From Paenibacillus sp. FSL H8-0048 (lineage in GTDB: Bacteria; Bacillota; Bacilli; Paenibacillales; Paenibacillaceae): DNA of 64,000 nucleotides. Position numbers and translations under genes: made by a program. Shown here piece by piece: positions 43,781-52,307 of the stretch (the first letter of the stretch is position 1; each line of letters opens with the position of its first letter). The notes under the pieces were generated by a model. It did no database searches, was not told where the DNA came from, and saw only the letters and a list, made by a program, of their open reading frames with translations. The stretch spans positions 6,634,001-6,698,000 of the forward strand of contig NZ_JBBODF010000001.1 of NCBI RefSeq assembly GCF_038002825.1, in the 5' to 3' direction.

Positions 43781-45499
43781 ATGATCCGAACCAACAGTAT
43801 CGTGTTCAAATTTTCGTTGCAGATGACAGTGATTCTTGCGATCCTGCTGTCCATCCTTGTTCTGAGTAACATCTACTCCCTGGAGGTGGTGCGGAGCAAT
43901 GCACTGACCAGCTCACGTAATACTCTGGCCCTCTATCAGGCCAACATTCATAATAACTTCAACAATTTCTCCAAGGACCTCATAGAGGTATTCGACCATA
44001 ACATCGATGCTGCGGTGAATTCGGCGGGGATGGATGAGAACAGCCGGTATTTCAGGGTCCAGCAGCTCAAGAATAGCCTTCAAGCCAAAATGGCAGGCGA
44101 TAATTCAAGCGACGGCCTGTTCATCAGGCTCTCGGATGAGCTGGTGCTGGAGCAGTTCAACCGCCGGATTCAATCGGAGGATAAGCTGGCTCTGGTGGAT
44201 TTTATCAATATGCATACATTCAGTACGGCTCCGGCAGAAAACAGCGGGGAATGGAAGGTCTTCCAGATCCGCGGCGAGTCCTACTTGTTCAAATATATTT
44301 CGTATTCAGGGGTCAGCTTCGGAACGCTGGTGAAAGCGGACACGCTGCTGGCAATGGTCGACAGGGGTGGGAATGATCAGAACCGGTATGTGCTCAGTGA
44401 TTCGAAGGGAACTATACTGGCAGCGAGTAATATCTCTCTGCAGGAAGGAGAGACGACGCTTGATAGCTTAAGCAGGCAGTATAAGCGGGATTCCCTGATT
44501 GTATCGGAACCGATCGGCGAGTTCGGGCAGATGACCCAAATGGTTGCCAAAGGCAGCTTGTTCTCGGGCTTGAAGCTGATTCAGTGGGGGATCGCCCTGC
44601 TGGCGGTGCTCTCGGTCATCGTGGTGCCGCTGGTGCTGAGATTCCTGACGAGGGATGTACTGAGGCCGATTCTGGAGCTGGTGAAGGCGGCGAAGGCGGT
44701 TGAGCAGGGGCAGCTGGAATACCAGATTCCGCAGAATACCCCTTACTCTCTGGAATTCCTGAAGCTGTTCCATGCGCTGGAGTCCATGGTCAGTGAGATC
44801 AAGGATCTGAAGATCCAGTCCTATGAAGAACAGATCGAGATCAGCCGCGCCGAGATCAAGTATCTGCAGATGCAGATCCGGCCCCATTTTTTCCTGAATG
44901 CGATCTCAACGATCACCAGCCTAACCTATCAGAATAAAAACGAGGAGATCCGCACGCTGATCCACTGCCTCTCCGAGCATCTCCGGTATATGTTCAGAGG
45001 GGGGCTGATGGAAGTGGCGATGGAGGAGGAGATCCGGCATACTGAGAATTATATCCGGATGCAGGAGATCCGTTATCCTGAGCAGATTTTTTTCATGATT
45101 GAGATCCAGGAGGAAGCCCGGCAGGTACCGGTTCCGCAGTTCATGATTCAGACCTTTGTGGAGAATACGTTCAAGCATGCTATGTTCGTTCAGGAACTGC
45201 TGTCTATCTTCATCAGAGTGCGGATGGAGCAGCGGGATGATAGTTCATTTGTCAGTATTGTCATTGAAGATAACGGGGCAGGCTTCGCTTCTGAATGGCT
45301 GGATCAGCCGGAACGCGAAGAGGCAGGGGAGAACGGAGGCAGAGTGGGAATTGCCAATATCCGTAAGACTCTCAGACTGCTCTATAAACGGGAGGATCTG
45401 CTGAAGCTGTCCAACAACCAGTCGTCAGGTGCCAGGGTTGAGCTGTGGATTCCTGTGAAGCCAACGGAATGGAGCCAGCCCGGCTTAGAGGGAGGATAA
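43781..45499 (+). CDS. YesM-type sensor histidine kinase (second pair)
   Basis: 572 residues. Two membrane helices (about 10-32 and 263-283) bracket an extracytoplasmic sensor. A HAMP domain and the His_kinase motif QIRPHFFLNAIST (histidine near residue 368) follow, then an ATP-binding domain with DNGAGF and GRVGIANIRKTLRLL. The gene ends 1 bp before the response regulator. It probably senses the ligand of the importer at 47416-50863. It differs from the kinase at 20302 in sensor and in the RPHFF motif, so the two pairs should answer different sugars. Confidence 0.92.
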   Translation: MIRTNSIVFKFSLQMTVILAILLSILVLSNIYSLEVVRSNALTSSRNTLALYQANIHNNFNNFSKDLIEVFDHNIDAAVNSAGMDENSRYFRVQQLKNSLQAKMAGDNSSDGLFIRLSDELVLEQFNRRIQSEDKLALVDFINMHTFSTAPAENSGEWKVFQIRGESYLFKYISYSGVSFGTLVKADTLLAMVDRGGNDQNRYVLSDSKGTILAASNISLQEGETTLDSLSRQYKRDSLIVSEPIGEFGQMTQMVAKGSLFSGLKLIQWGIALLAVLSVIVVPLVLRFLTRDVLRPILELVKAAKAVEQGQLEYQIPQNTPYSLEFLKLFHALESMVSEIKDLKIQSYEEQIEISRAEIKYLQMQIRPHFFLNAISTITSLTYQNKNEEIRTLIHCLSEHLRYMFRGGLMEVAMEEEIRHTENYIRMQEIRYPEQIFFMIEIQEEARQVPVPQFMIQTFVENTFKHAMFVQELLSIFIRVRMEQRDDSSFVSIVIEDNGAGFASEWLDQPEREEAGENGGRVGIANIRKTLRLLYKREDLLKLSNNQSSGARVELWIPVKPTEWSQPGLEGG

Positions 45500-45500
45500 T

Positions 45501-47096
45501 ATGCGTTGTATGCTGATTGACGATGATATTCCTACAATTGAAGCGCTGCGCGGCATTGTGAATTGGGAGGAATACGGAATTACGGAAGTGCTGTCCGCTC
45601 ATAATATACAGGATGCGAAGCAACTATTCGAGAACGGCGAGCCGGATCTGATTATTTGTGATATTGAAATGCCGCGCGGATCGGGCATTGATATGATCAA
45701 GTGGGCCAGAGACCGTCATTATGAAGGCGGATTTATCTTCCTGACCTGTCATGAGAGCTTCACCTTCGCCTCCAAGGCGATCTCGTATGACGCCGACTCG
45801 TATCTGGTCAAGCCGCTGGACAAGCAGGAGCTGGAGGCAGCGCTGCGTAAGTCAATGGATACGCTGAAGAACAAAATCATGTTAGGCGAATACAGCAAGC
45901 TCGGCCATGCATGGCTGAAGAACCAGGACCTGATAGAACGCAGCTTCTGGAGCGATGTGCTGACGGCGACGATCTCTCCCCGGCGTGAGCTGATCCAGAG
46001 TGAGGTGCAGAAGCGGGAGCTGTCCGTTCAGGTGCATGCGGAATATAGGCTGCTGCTGGTAAGTGTTCCCCGCTCCCAGATTGAACGGGAATGGGATGAG
46101 AGTATCTTCCATTATGCTCTCTCGAATCTGGTCTCGGAAATTCTCAGCAGCCGGGTGGGCTGCGGACGGATGATTGCCTATCAGGTGGATAAAGTATTCT
46201 ACAATGCGATCATTGCCGAGAGTCCGGCGGATATGAAGGAGCTGGAGGCGGACGCCGGAGAGATCATCCGGCTGTCGAGGCAGTATCTGAAATGTACGGC
46301 TACCTGTTACTTTAGTGAGCCTGCGGCGATCTCCCGCCTGGCGCAGCTTAAGACGGAGCTGGAGCAGGCAGACGAGTCGAATATTATTTTCCGGGGCAAG
46401 CTGCATTTGCCGAATAAGCCCTTCCATGTGGATCTGACTGAGCGCTTCACCCTGGATACGGAGCTGTTCACGCTGCTGTTCGTCCAGAAGGAGAAGGCGC
46501 AGATTGTGAACCGGCTCAAGAAAGAACTGGAGCTGCTGACGAGTCTGAACAAGCTGGATGCGGCCACGCTTCATTCGATCCGCGAGGACCTGCTTCAGGT
46601 AGTGTATTCGCTGCTCGCGCGGCACCATATTCAGGCGCACCGCCTTTTCGAGGGCGAGCTCAGTCAGCAATTGGCCCAGGATGCCGAGAGCAGTGTGTTC
46701 GACTTCATGAGATGGGCACAGGCGCTGACGGACAAGACGGTGGATGCCATCAAGGAGGTGCTGCAGTCCGAAGGGGTTGTCGAGCGGGCCAAGCGGTTCA
46801 TTCAGGAGCACTATACCCAGGATCTGAGCCGGGAGGATGTAGCAGCCAGCGTATATCTGACCGCCGATTATCTGGCCAAGGTGTTCAAGATCGGGACCGG
46901 CCAGACTGTGAAGGAGTACCTGAACGACTGCCGGATCAGAGCGGCGAAGCAGAGGCTGGTCGAGAGCACGGCGAGCATCGGGGAGATTGCCATGGATACC
47001 GGCTTCGATACCCTCTCCTATTTCTCCACCGTATTCAAAAAATGGACTGGCGAAACCCCGGCAGCCTACCGCTTGAGGCACAAATCCGCCTTATAG
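45501..47096 (+). CDS. YesN-type response regulator (second pair)
   Basis: 531 residues. N-terminal receiver with acceptor aspartate in LIICDIEMPRG and lysine in YLVKPLDKQE. A long middle region of unknown role leads to the C-terminal AraC domain (EDVAASVYLTADYLAKVF; IAMDTGFDTLSYFSTVFKKW). GGGAGG precedes the ATG. It probably activates the importer operon at 47416. The 19-bp box used in the xylan module was not seen before 47416, consistent with a different binding site. Confidence 0.92.
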   Translation: MRCMLIDDDIPTIEALRGIVNWEEYGITEVLSAHNIQDAKQLFENGEPDLIICDIEMPRGSGIDMIKWARDRHYEGGFIFLTCHESFTFASKAISYDADSYLVKPLDKQELEAALRKSMDTLKNKIMLGEYSKLGHAWLKNQDLIERSFWSDVLTATISPRRELIQSEVQKRELSVQVHAEYRLLLVSVPRSQIEREWDESIFHYALSNLVSEILSSRVGCGRMIAYQVDKVFYNAIIAESPADMKELEADAGEIIRLSRQYLKCTATCYFSEPAAISRLAQLKTELEQADESNIIFRGKLHLPNKPFHVDLTERFTLDTELFTLLFVQKEKAQIVNRLKKELELLTSLNKLDAATLHSIREDLLQVVYSLLARHHIQAHRLFEGELSQQLAQDAESSVFDFMRWAQALTDKTVDAIKEVLQSEGVVERAKRFIQEHYTQDLSREDVAASVYLTADYLAKVFKIGTGQTVKEYLNDCRIRAAKQRLVESTASIGEIAMDTGFDTLSYFSTVFKKWTGETPAAYRLRHKSAL

Positions 47097-47124
47097 TCAT
47101 GATAATGATGACCCTTATGCTTAC

Positions 47125-47158
47125 GAAGCTCCGCTTCTCCTACCGGAGGCGGGGCTTC
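47125..47158 (+). terminator. Terminator after the second response regulator
   Basis: GAAGCTCCGC and GCGGGGCTTC pair over ten positions (one G-T) with an inner CTCC/GGAG stem. The T-run is short. Confidence 0.65.
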
Positions 47159-47415
47159 TTGCTGAGCAGGCAGGTATCATGCCTAAGGTGTGCAGCATCC
47201 TGCTGATTGACTGACTGTTTTTCCACTTGTTTGTTTGCCAAGGCCGGGCGTTCTGCCGTCATCCCCCAGGGAGCTAATTAGCTAGGCAGAGCCGGGCATC
47301 CTCGCTACCCGCCCAGTGCGGTTTTTTATAAAAACAGCCCGTATTATTGAAAGACCGCCCCCCTCCAGGACCGCTACAATGAGAGTGTAAATACAGAACA
47401 GGAGGCATGATGATA
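47159..47415 (+). other. Structured, gene-free leader before the third large binding-protein gene
   Basis: GCCGGGC occurs twice (about 47244 and 47291). TCTGCC (47254) can pair with GGCAGA (47285), and AGCTAATTAGCT is a palindrome near 47272. CCGC, CCAGT, GCGG followed by six T (47309-47327) forms a small terminator-like hairpin. TACAAT at 47375 may be a -10 element with TTGAAA at 47347, a 22-bp gap that would need an activator. No known riboswitch core was recognised. Confidence 0.4.
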
Positions 47416-48957
47416 ATGAAGAACAAGGGGTTAGGTTCACTGCTGCTGTCCATGGTAATCTGCGGTTCGCTGCTCTCCGCCTGCGGCGGCAATTCCAATA
47501 CATCGTCCAAGAATTCCGGGGATACGGAAGCTAAGGCCAAGGTGGCTGAGATTGTATTCGCGCTGCCCTCCTTCAACCGGATTCCCGATGATCTCAGCAA
47601 GGTAACGAATGCGATCAACGCCATCACAACGGAGAAGATCGGGGTGAAGGTGGACTTCCGTCTCTTCGGCCCGGCGGATTATGCCCAGAAGGTCAATCTT
47701 GCGCTTCAGAGCGGGGAGAAGATGGATGTCTTCACCACCCTCGGACAATTCTCCAACTATGTATCCAAGAGCCAGGTAGCTCCGCTAGAAGAGCTGCTTC
47801 CCGAACACGGCAAAGAGCTGACGGCCATTCTGGACAAGGATTTCGGGCCGGATATTCTCAAAACCACCACGATGGACGGACATATCTACGGCATTCCGGT
47901 GAATAAAGGGATGGCGCTGCCGACCAATATCATCTACAACGCGGATATGCTGGCAGAGGCGGGCGTAGCAGCAGACTCCATCCAATCGGTAGAGGATCTG
48001 CCTGCCGTGTTCGGTGCGGTGAAGCAGAAGCTGCCGGATGTGGTTCCCTTTGGCCCGATCAACGTGAATCCGACGGATACGGGACTTGTGAACTGGATGA
48101 AGGGGGCAAGCAAGGTGGATTATCTGACCGATACGACCGGGGTCGGCGTGGTGATCGGTGACAACGGCAAGGTCGTTAACTTCTACGAATCGGATGTCTT
48201 CAAGAACGGAATTCAGATGATGAGAGACTGGTTCGAGGCCGGGTATTTGCAGAAGGATACCGCAACCACAACCATTACAGCCATGGAGATGGTGTCCTCC
48301 GGGCGCGGCTTCTCTTTCCTGGGCGGCTACAGCGGCATGGAGGTTGGCAAGCAGCTGAGTGCGCAGGTCGGCAAAAATATTGAGACGAAGCGCATCGCCC
48401 CATTTTATTTCGATACAAGCGCCGTGAACTCGGTAACCTGGATGGTCTCCAGCACCTCGAAGGAAACGGAGGCCGCTGTGAAGTTCCTGAACCTGCTCTA
48501 CACGGATAAGGAGCTGATTAACACCATTCTCTTCGGAATCGAAGGGGAGGATTACCTCAAGGTAGATGAGCATCATGTGAAATTCCCTGAAGGCATGGAC
48601 GCCAATACGGTGCCTTATACAGCCATGCTTAGCTCAGGGATCGTAGGCTCTGAATCGCTCCAGTATCAGCTGGAGGGAATTGACTGGTCGGATGTCGAGC
48701 TGAAGCTGAAGGAGAATAAGGATACCGCAAGATCGCCGTATTTCGGCTTCATCTTCGACCAGGGCCAAGTGAAGACGCAGATCAGTGCTGTGAATAACGT
48801 GGTCAGCCAGTTCCTGCCGGCACTCGTCAGCGGATCGGTGGACCCGGAGACCATCATTCCGAAATTCATCAGTGCGCTGAAGGATGCAGGTGCAGAGGCT
48901 ATTATTGACAGCAAGCAGCAGCAATTGGATGCGTGGCTTGCCGCGCAACAGCAATAA
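47416..48957 (+). CDS. Sugar ABC transporter solute-binding lipoprotein (LplA-like)
   Basis: 513 residues from ATG 47416, the best spaced of three ATG codons after GGAGG (47401). Lipoprotein signal with lipobox LLSAC followed by GGNSNTSSKNSG, a flexible linker. The rest is the large LplA/YtcQ-type binding fold (EEDYLKV-like and IFDQGQVKTQISAVNNV motifs near the C-terminus). Followed by two permeases; regulated in all likelihood by the two-component pair just upstream. Ligand unknown; no glycosidase lies in this operon. Confidence 0.9.
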   Translation: MKNKGLGSLLLSMVICGSLLSACGGNSNTSSKNSGDTEAKAKVAEIVFALPSFNRIPDDLSKVTNAINAITTEKIGVKVDFRLFGPADYAQKVNLALQSGEKMDVFTTLGQFSNYVSKSQVAPLEELLPEHGKELTAILDKDFGPDILKTTTMDGHIYGIPVNKGMALPTNIIYNADMLAEAGVAADSIQSVEDLPAVFGAVKQKLPDVVPFGPINVNPTDTGLVNWMKGASKVDYLTDTTGVGVVIGDNGKVVNFYESDVFKNGIQMMRDWFEAGYLQKDTATTTITAMEMVSSGRGFSFLGGYSGMEVGKQLSAQVGKNIETKRIAPFYFDTSAVNSVTWMVSSTSKETEAAVKFLNLLYTDKELINTILFGIEGEDYLKVDEHHVKFPEGMDANTVPYTAMLSSGIVGSESLQYQLEGIDWSDVELKLKENKDTARSPYFGFIFDQGQVKTQISAVNNVVSQFLPALVSGSVDPETIIPKFISALKDAGAEAIIDSKQQQLDAWLAAQQQ

Positions 48958-49027
48958 TTATTATATGAATGCGCTGTGGGCGGAGCAGTAACTGAGGCTC
49001 TGCCCCCGGCCATGGAGGTGAACCGGC

Positions 49028-49957
49028 ATGACTGCCAGACGCAAGTCCCCATCCAAGCCGCTCAAAAAAACATTGCCGCTCCTTATACTTGCGGGTCCAG
49101 GCCTGCTGTATTTTCTCATTAACAGCTATTTCCCCATGTTCGGGGTATTCATCGCCTTCAAGGATGTCAATTATGCGAAGGGCATCTTCGGCAGCGACTG
49201 GATCGGCTTCAAGAACTTCGCCTTTCTCTTCCAGACCAGTGACGCCTGGATTATGACCCGCAACACGCTGCTGTACAATCTGGCCTTTATCGCGCTTGGA
49301 ACTATAGTCTCCATTATCATTGCCATTCTGATGTCGGAGCTGCTGAATAAGCTGTATTCGAAGCTGTTCATGACCGGGCTGATTCTGCCGAACCTGATCT
49401 CGATGATCGTGCTTTCGCTGCTCGTCTTCGCTTTTCTGAATGCCGACAGCGGGTTCGTGAACCATTCGATTCTGCGTCCGCTGGGCATCCCGGAGATCAA
49501 TTGGTATTCCGAAGCGAAGTACTGGCCTTACCTGCTGGTTCTTATACAGATCTGGAAGACGGCAGGCTACGGATCGATTGTTTATTTTGCCTCGATTGCC
49601 GGAATTGACAAGAGCATCTACGAGTCAGCCAAAATCGACGGTGCCGGGAAGCTGAAGCAGATCCGCATGATTACCCTGCCGCTGCTGAAGCCGACCATTA
49701 TTGTGCTGGTGCTGATGTCGATGGGCCGGATTTTCAACTCTGACTTCGGCTTGTTCTATCAGGTGCCCATGAACTCCGGTGCGCTGTACAGCACTACCCA
49801 GACGATTGATACGTATGTCTACCGAGCCTTGATGCAGCTCAATGATATCGGAATGTCGGCTGCCGCCGGTCTGTATCAGTCGCTGGTCGGCTTTGCACTT
49901 GTGCTTACGGTCAATGCCATCGTCAAAAAGGTCAATCCAGAAAACGCATTGTTCTAG
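49028..49957 (+). CDS. Sugar ABC transporter permease (LplB-like)
   Basis: 309 residues, six membrane helices, EAA loop YESAKIDGAGKLKQIRMITL. The ATG follows GGAGG. Channel subunit of the importer of 47416. Confidence 0.9.
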   Translation: MTARRKSPSKPLKKTLPLLILAGPGLLYFLINSYFPMFGVFIAFKDVNYAKGIFGSDWIGFKNFAFLFQTSDAWIMTRNTLLYNLAFIALGTIVSIIIAILMSELLNKLYSKLFMTGLILPNLISMIVLSLLVFAFLNADSGFVNHSILRPLGIPEINWYSEAKYWPYLLVLIQIWKTAGYGSIVYFASIAGIDKSIYESAKIDGAGKLKQIRMITLPLLKPTIIVLVLMSMGRIFNSDFGLFYQVPMNSGALYSTTQTIDTYVYRALMQLNDIGMSAAAGLYQSLVGFALVLTVNAIVKKVNPENALF

Positions 49958-49969
49958 GAGGAAATTCGG

Positions 49970-50863
49970 ATGATCCAAACAAGAGGAGAACGAACGTTTA
50001 CGGTGTTTTCTGCGGTCGTGATGATCCTGCTGACGGTTTTTGCTTTTTTGCCCTTCCTGCTGATTGTAATTGCTTCGTTCACGGAGGAGACGGCCCTGAT
50101 CCGCAACGGCTACAGCTTCTTCCCGGAGCATACCAGCCTGGAGGCGTACCGGTACATTAAGTCCTCGGCGTATATTTTCATCAGAGCATACGGGGTTTCC
50201 TTTCTGGTGACGATTCTTGGAACCGCCATTGGACTGCTTATAACAAGCATGCTCGCATATCCAATGTCGCGGTCTGATTTCAAATATCACAATACGCTGG
50301 CTTTTGTCGTGTTCTTCACCATGCTGTTCAGCGGGGGGATTGTGCCTTCGTACATCATGTGGACCCAGTATTTCCATATCAAAAATACGCTGTGGGCGCT
50401 GATCCTGCCCAATCTGCTGGCGAACGGGTTCAACGTCCTGCTGGTCCGTAACTACTTCAAGAATAATGTGCCGCTGGAGATTATCGAAGCTGCCCAGATC
50501 GACGGTGCCTCGGAGCTGCGGACCTTCTTCCGCATCATGCTTCCGCTGTCCATGCCGGTCATGGCAACGGTCGGGATGTTCATGGGCCTGGCCTATTGGA
50601 ATGACTGGATCAATGCGTTATATTTTGTATCTAAGCCGCAATTGTACGGTATTCAGAATCTGCTGATGCAGCTCATGAGCAATATCCAGTTCCTCAATTC
50701 CGGCCAGGCCGGGAGTGTGCTCGGAGCCGACACGGTCTCGCTGCCAAGTACAGCGGTGCGGATGGCGATGGCGGTGCTGGGCATTGTGCCGGTGCTGTTC
50801 GTGCTGCCGTTCATGCAGAAGTACCTGACCCGCGGCGTGGTGATCGGAGCTGTCAAAGGCTAA
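49970..50863 (+). CDS. Sugar ABC transporter permease (YtcP-like)
   Basis: 297 residues, six membrane helices, EAA loop IEAAQIDGASELRTFFRIML and C-terminus KYLTRGVVIGAVKG. It starts 12 bp after the previous permease with AGGAGG. Second channel subunit. Confidence 0.9.
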   Translation: MIQTRGERTFTVFSAVVMILLTVFAFLPFLLIVIASFTEETALIRNGYSFFPEHTSLEAYRYIKSSAYIFIRAYGVSFLVTILGTAIGLLITSMLAYPMSRSDFKYHNTLAFVVFFTMLFSGGIVPSYIMWTQYFHIKNTLWALILPNLLANGFNVLLVRNYFKNNVPLEIIEAAQIDGASELRTFFRIMLPLSMPVMATVGMFMGLAYWNDWINALYFVSKPQLYGIQNLLMQLMSNIQFLNSGQAGSVLGADTVSLPSTAVRMAMAVLGIVPVLFVLPFMQKYLTRGVVIGAVKG

Positions 50864-50882
50864 ATATGAAGGAGATGAGCGT

Positions 50883-51689
50883 ATGAAAGTGCAAGAGGTG
50901 ATTGACCGGATTCTGCTCGATTGCTGCGGGGGACGGAGGCTGGAGCAGACCTGTGATGTGCTGGCGAGCGGCAGTGAAGAGATGGAGGTCACAGGGATTG
51001 TCACAACATTCATGGCCACGGTAGAGGTCATTAAGGAAGCCATTGCGGCTCGCGCCAACCTGATTATCACCCATGAGCCAACCTACTATACCGGCAAGGA
51101 TACGCTGGACTGGCTGCAGCAGGACCCCGTATATCTGGCGAAAAAAAAGCTGATCGAGGAGCACGGCATTACAATCTGGCGCTTCCATGACCATATGCAT
51201 CTGGCGGATACGGACCGGATCTATGATGGACTGCTGAAGGAGCTGGATTGGGCAGATAAGAAGCTGGACGACAAGGACGCCTGGGGATATCTGATCGAGG
51301 AGACTACCGTGGGCGGGCTGGCCGGCTTCCTGAAGCAGCGGCTGGGTATGAAGGTGATTCAGATCGTCGGCAACCCGGAGGCGCTCTGCTCCCGTATCGG
51401 TATCCTTGTCGGCGGCGGCAGTCTGGGTCTGGGCCGGGAGCAGATGCCGATGGAGCTGATGCAGGAGAAGAATCTGGATGTGATGGTCTGCGGTGACATT
51501 ACGGAGTGGACCTTATGTGCTTACATCAATGACGCCGCGATGCTGGGCATGAACAAGGCGATGATCGTGATCGGTCACGAGCGCTCCGAGGAATGGGGCA
51601 TGAAGTATATGGCCGAGTGGCTGGCGCCGCTGGTGGACGGGCTTCCGGTTACATTCGTAGATACGAGGGAGCCGTTTGTGTATTTGTGA
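50883..51689 (+). CDS. Nif3/DUF34-family metal-binding protein
   Basis: 268 residues, cytoplasmic. The metal-site residues of the Nif3 family are visible: TFMATVEVI and IITHEPTYY in the first half, RFHDHMH in the middle, and VIGHERSEEWG near the C-terminus. Family members bind two metal ions; their biochemical role is not settled (a GTP-cyclohydrolase-like function has been discussed). The gene begins 19 bp after the permease stop with a GAAGGAGATG site, so it is part of the importer operon. This is a smaller, divergent family branch often found near sugar genes. It could act on a product of the imported sugar. Function unknown. Confidence 0.8.
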   Translation: MKVQEVIDRILLDCCGGRRLEQTCDVLASGSEEMEVTGIVTTFMATVEVIKEAIAARANLIITHEPTYYTGKDTLDWLQQDPVYLAKKKLIEEHGITIWRFHDHMHLADTDRIYDGLLKELDWADKKLDDKDAWGYLIEETTVGGLAGFLKQRLGMKVIQIVGNPEALCSRIGILVGGGSLGLGREQMPMELMQEKNLDVMVCGDITEWTLCAYINDAAMLGMNKAMIVIGHERSEEWGMKYMAEWLAPLVDGLPVTFVDTREPFVYL

Positions 51690-51692
51690 GAC

Positions 51693-51734
51693 AAAAGCAG
51701 CCATCCCCCGCTACCGGGAGGATGGCTGCTTTTT
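51693..51734. terminator. Bidirectional terminator between convergent genes
   Basis: AAAAGCAGCCATCC and GGATGGCTGCTTTT form a 14-bp stem with A-run and T-run on the two sides. It serves both the Nif3 gene (+) and the small secreted-protein gene (-). Confidence 0.9.
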
Positions 51735-51737
51735 ATA

Positions 51738-52307
51738 CTACTGCAAGACGTAATTGCCCGTAGCTCTGTACTTGCCCGCCTTGGCGTCCCAGGTGAAGAT
51801 CCCCTCTGCCAGGTCCCAGCCGCCGCCCTCGTCTTTGAAGTCCTTCCAGTATTGGTGCAGGCGCCCCTTCTTATCGATCTCGGCTCCCTGATCGCCCATG
51901 AACTGAAGCTTCTTGGTCAGAGTGCCATAGTTCAGGCGGTAGACCGAGACTTGGGTGTTCGAGGGCAGATAATCCACGGTAACCGCCAGTTGCTTCTCCG
52001 TAGGTGAGACGGCAAAGATATGCATATCCGCTTCATCCTCTTCGAACTCCATAATCTGCTTATCAATTAACACCACTACACCCTTGGAGTTCACCAGATA
52101 CAAATTGCCCGACTCGGTGAGCAGGAAGCTCTCCTTCTTCTGATCGTTATTCAGGTCTGCGGTCTTCAGCAACCGTACCGTTTCTCCAGGGAACTTCTGC
52201 TTGAGCAATGCCTTAGCATCCGGTGCCTTAGCGTAAGCAAAGGGAGTGGGCGCAGCCAGCAGCACGAGCGCCAGCAATGCAGCAAACAGCATTTTATTCT
52301 TCATCAT
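51738..52307 (-). CDS. Small secreted protein of unknown function
   Basis: 189 residues. A clear signal peptide ([20 protein letters not shown]) with an Ala-Tyr-Ala cleavage site and no lipobox. The mature part has alternating beta-strand-like segments ([19 protein letters not shown]), reminiscent of a one- or two-blade repeat with an Asp/Asn-rich loop that may bind calcium. I recognise no family. The start overlaps the stop of the FGGY kinase gene (ATGA), with GAGGAG upstream, so the two are coupled. Why a sugar kinase should be coupled to an exported protein is unclear. Confidence 0.75.
   Translation of the reverse strand: MMKNKMLFAALLALVLLAAPTPFAYAKAPDAKALLKQKFPGETVRLLKTADLNNDQKKESFLLTESGNLYLVNSKGVVVLIDKQIMEFEEDEADMHIFAVSPTEKQLAVTVDYLPSNTQVSVYRLNYGTLTKKLQFMGDQGAEIDKKGRLHQYWKDFKDEGGGWDLAEGIFTWDAKAGKYRATGNYVLQ

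Noticed and set aside
45882-47081. 399-codon frame on the minus strand (and similar long ones at 13028-14149 and 54869-55876)
   Set aside because: Fully antisense to well-supported genes, without a recognisable family or ribosome-binding site. Such shadows are common in this codon usage.
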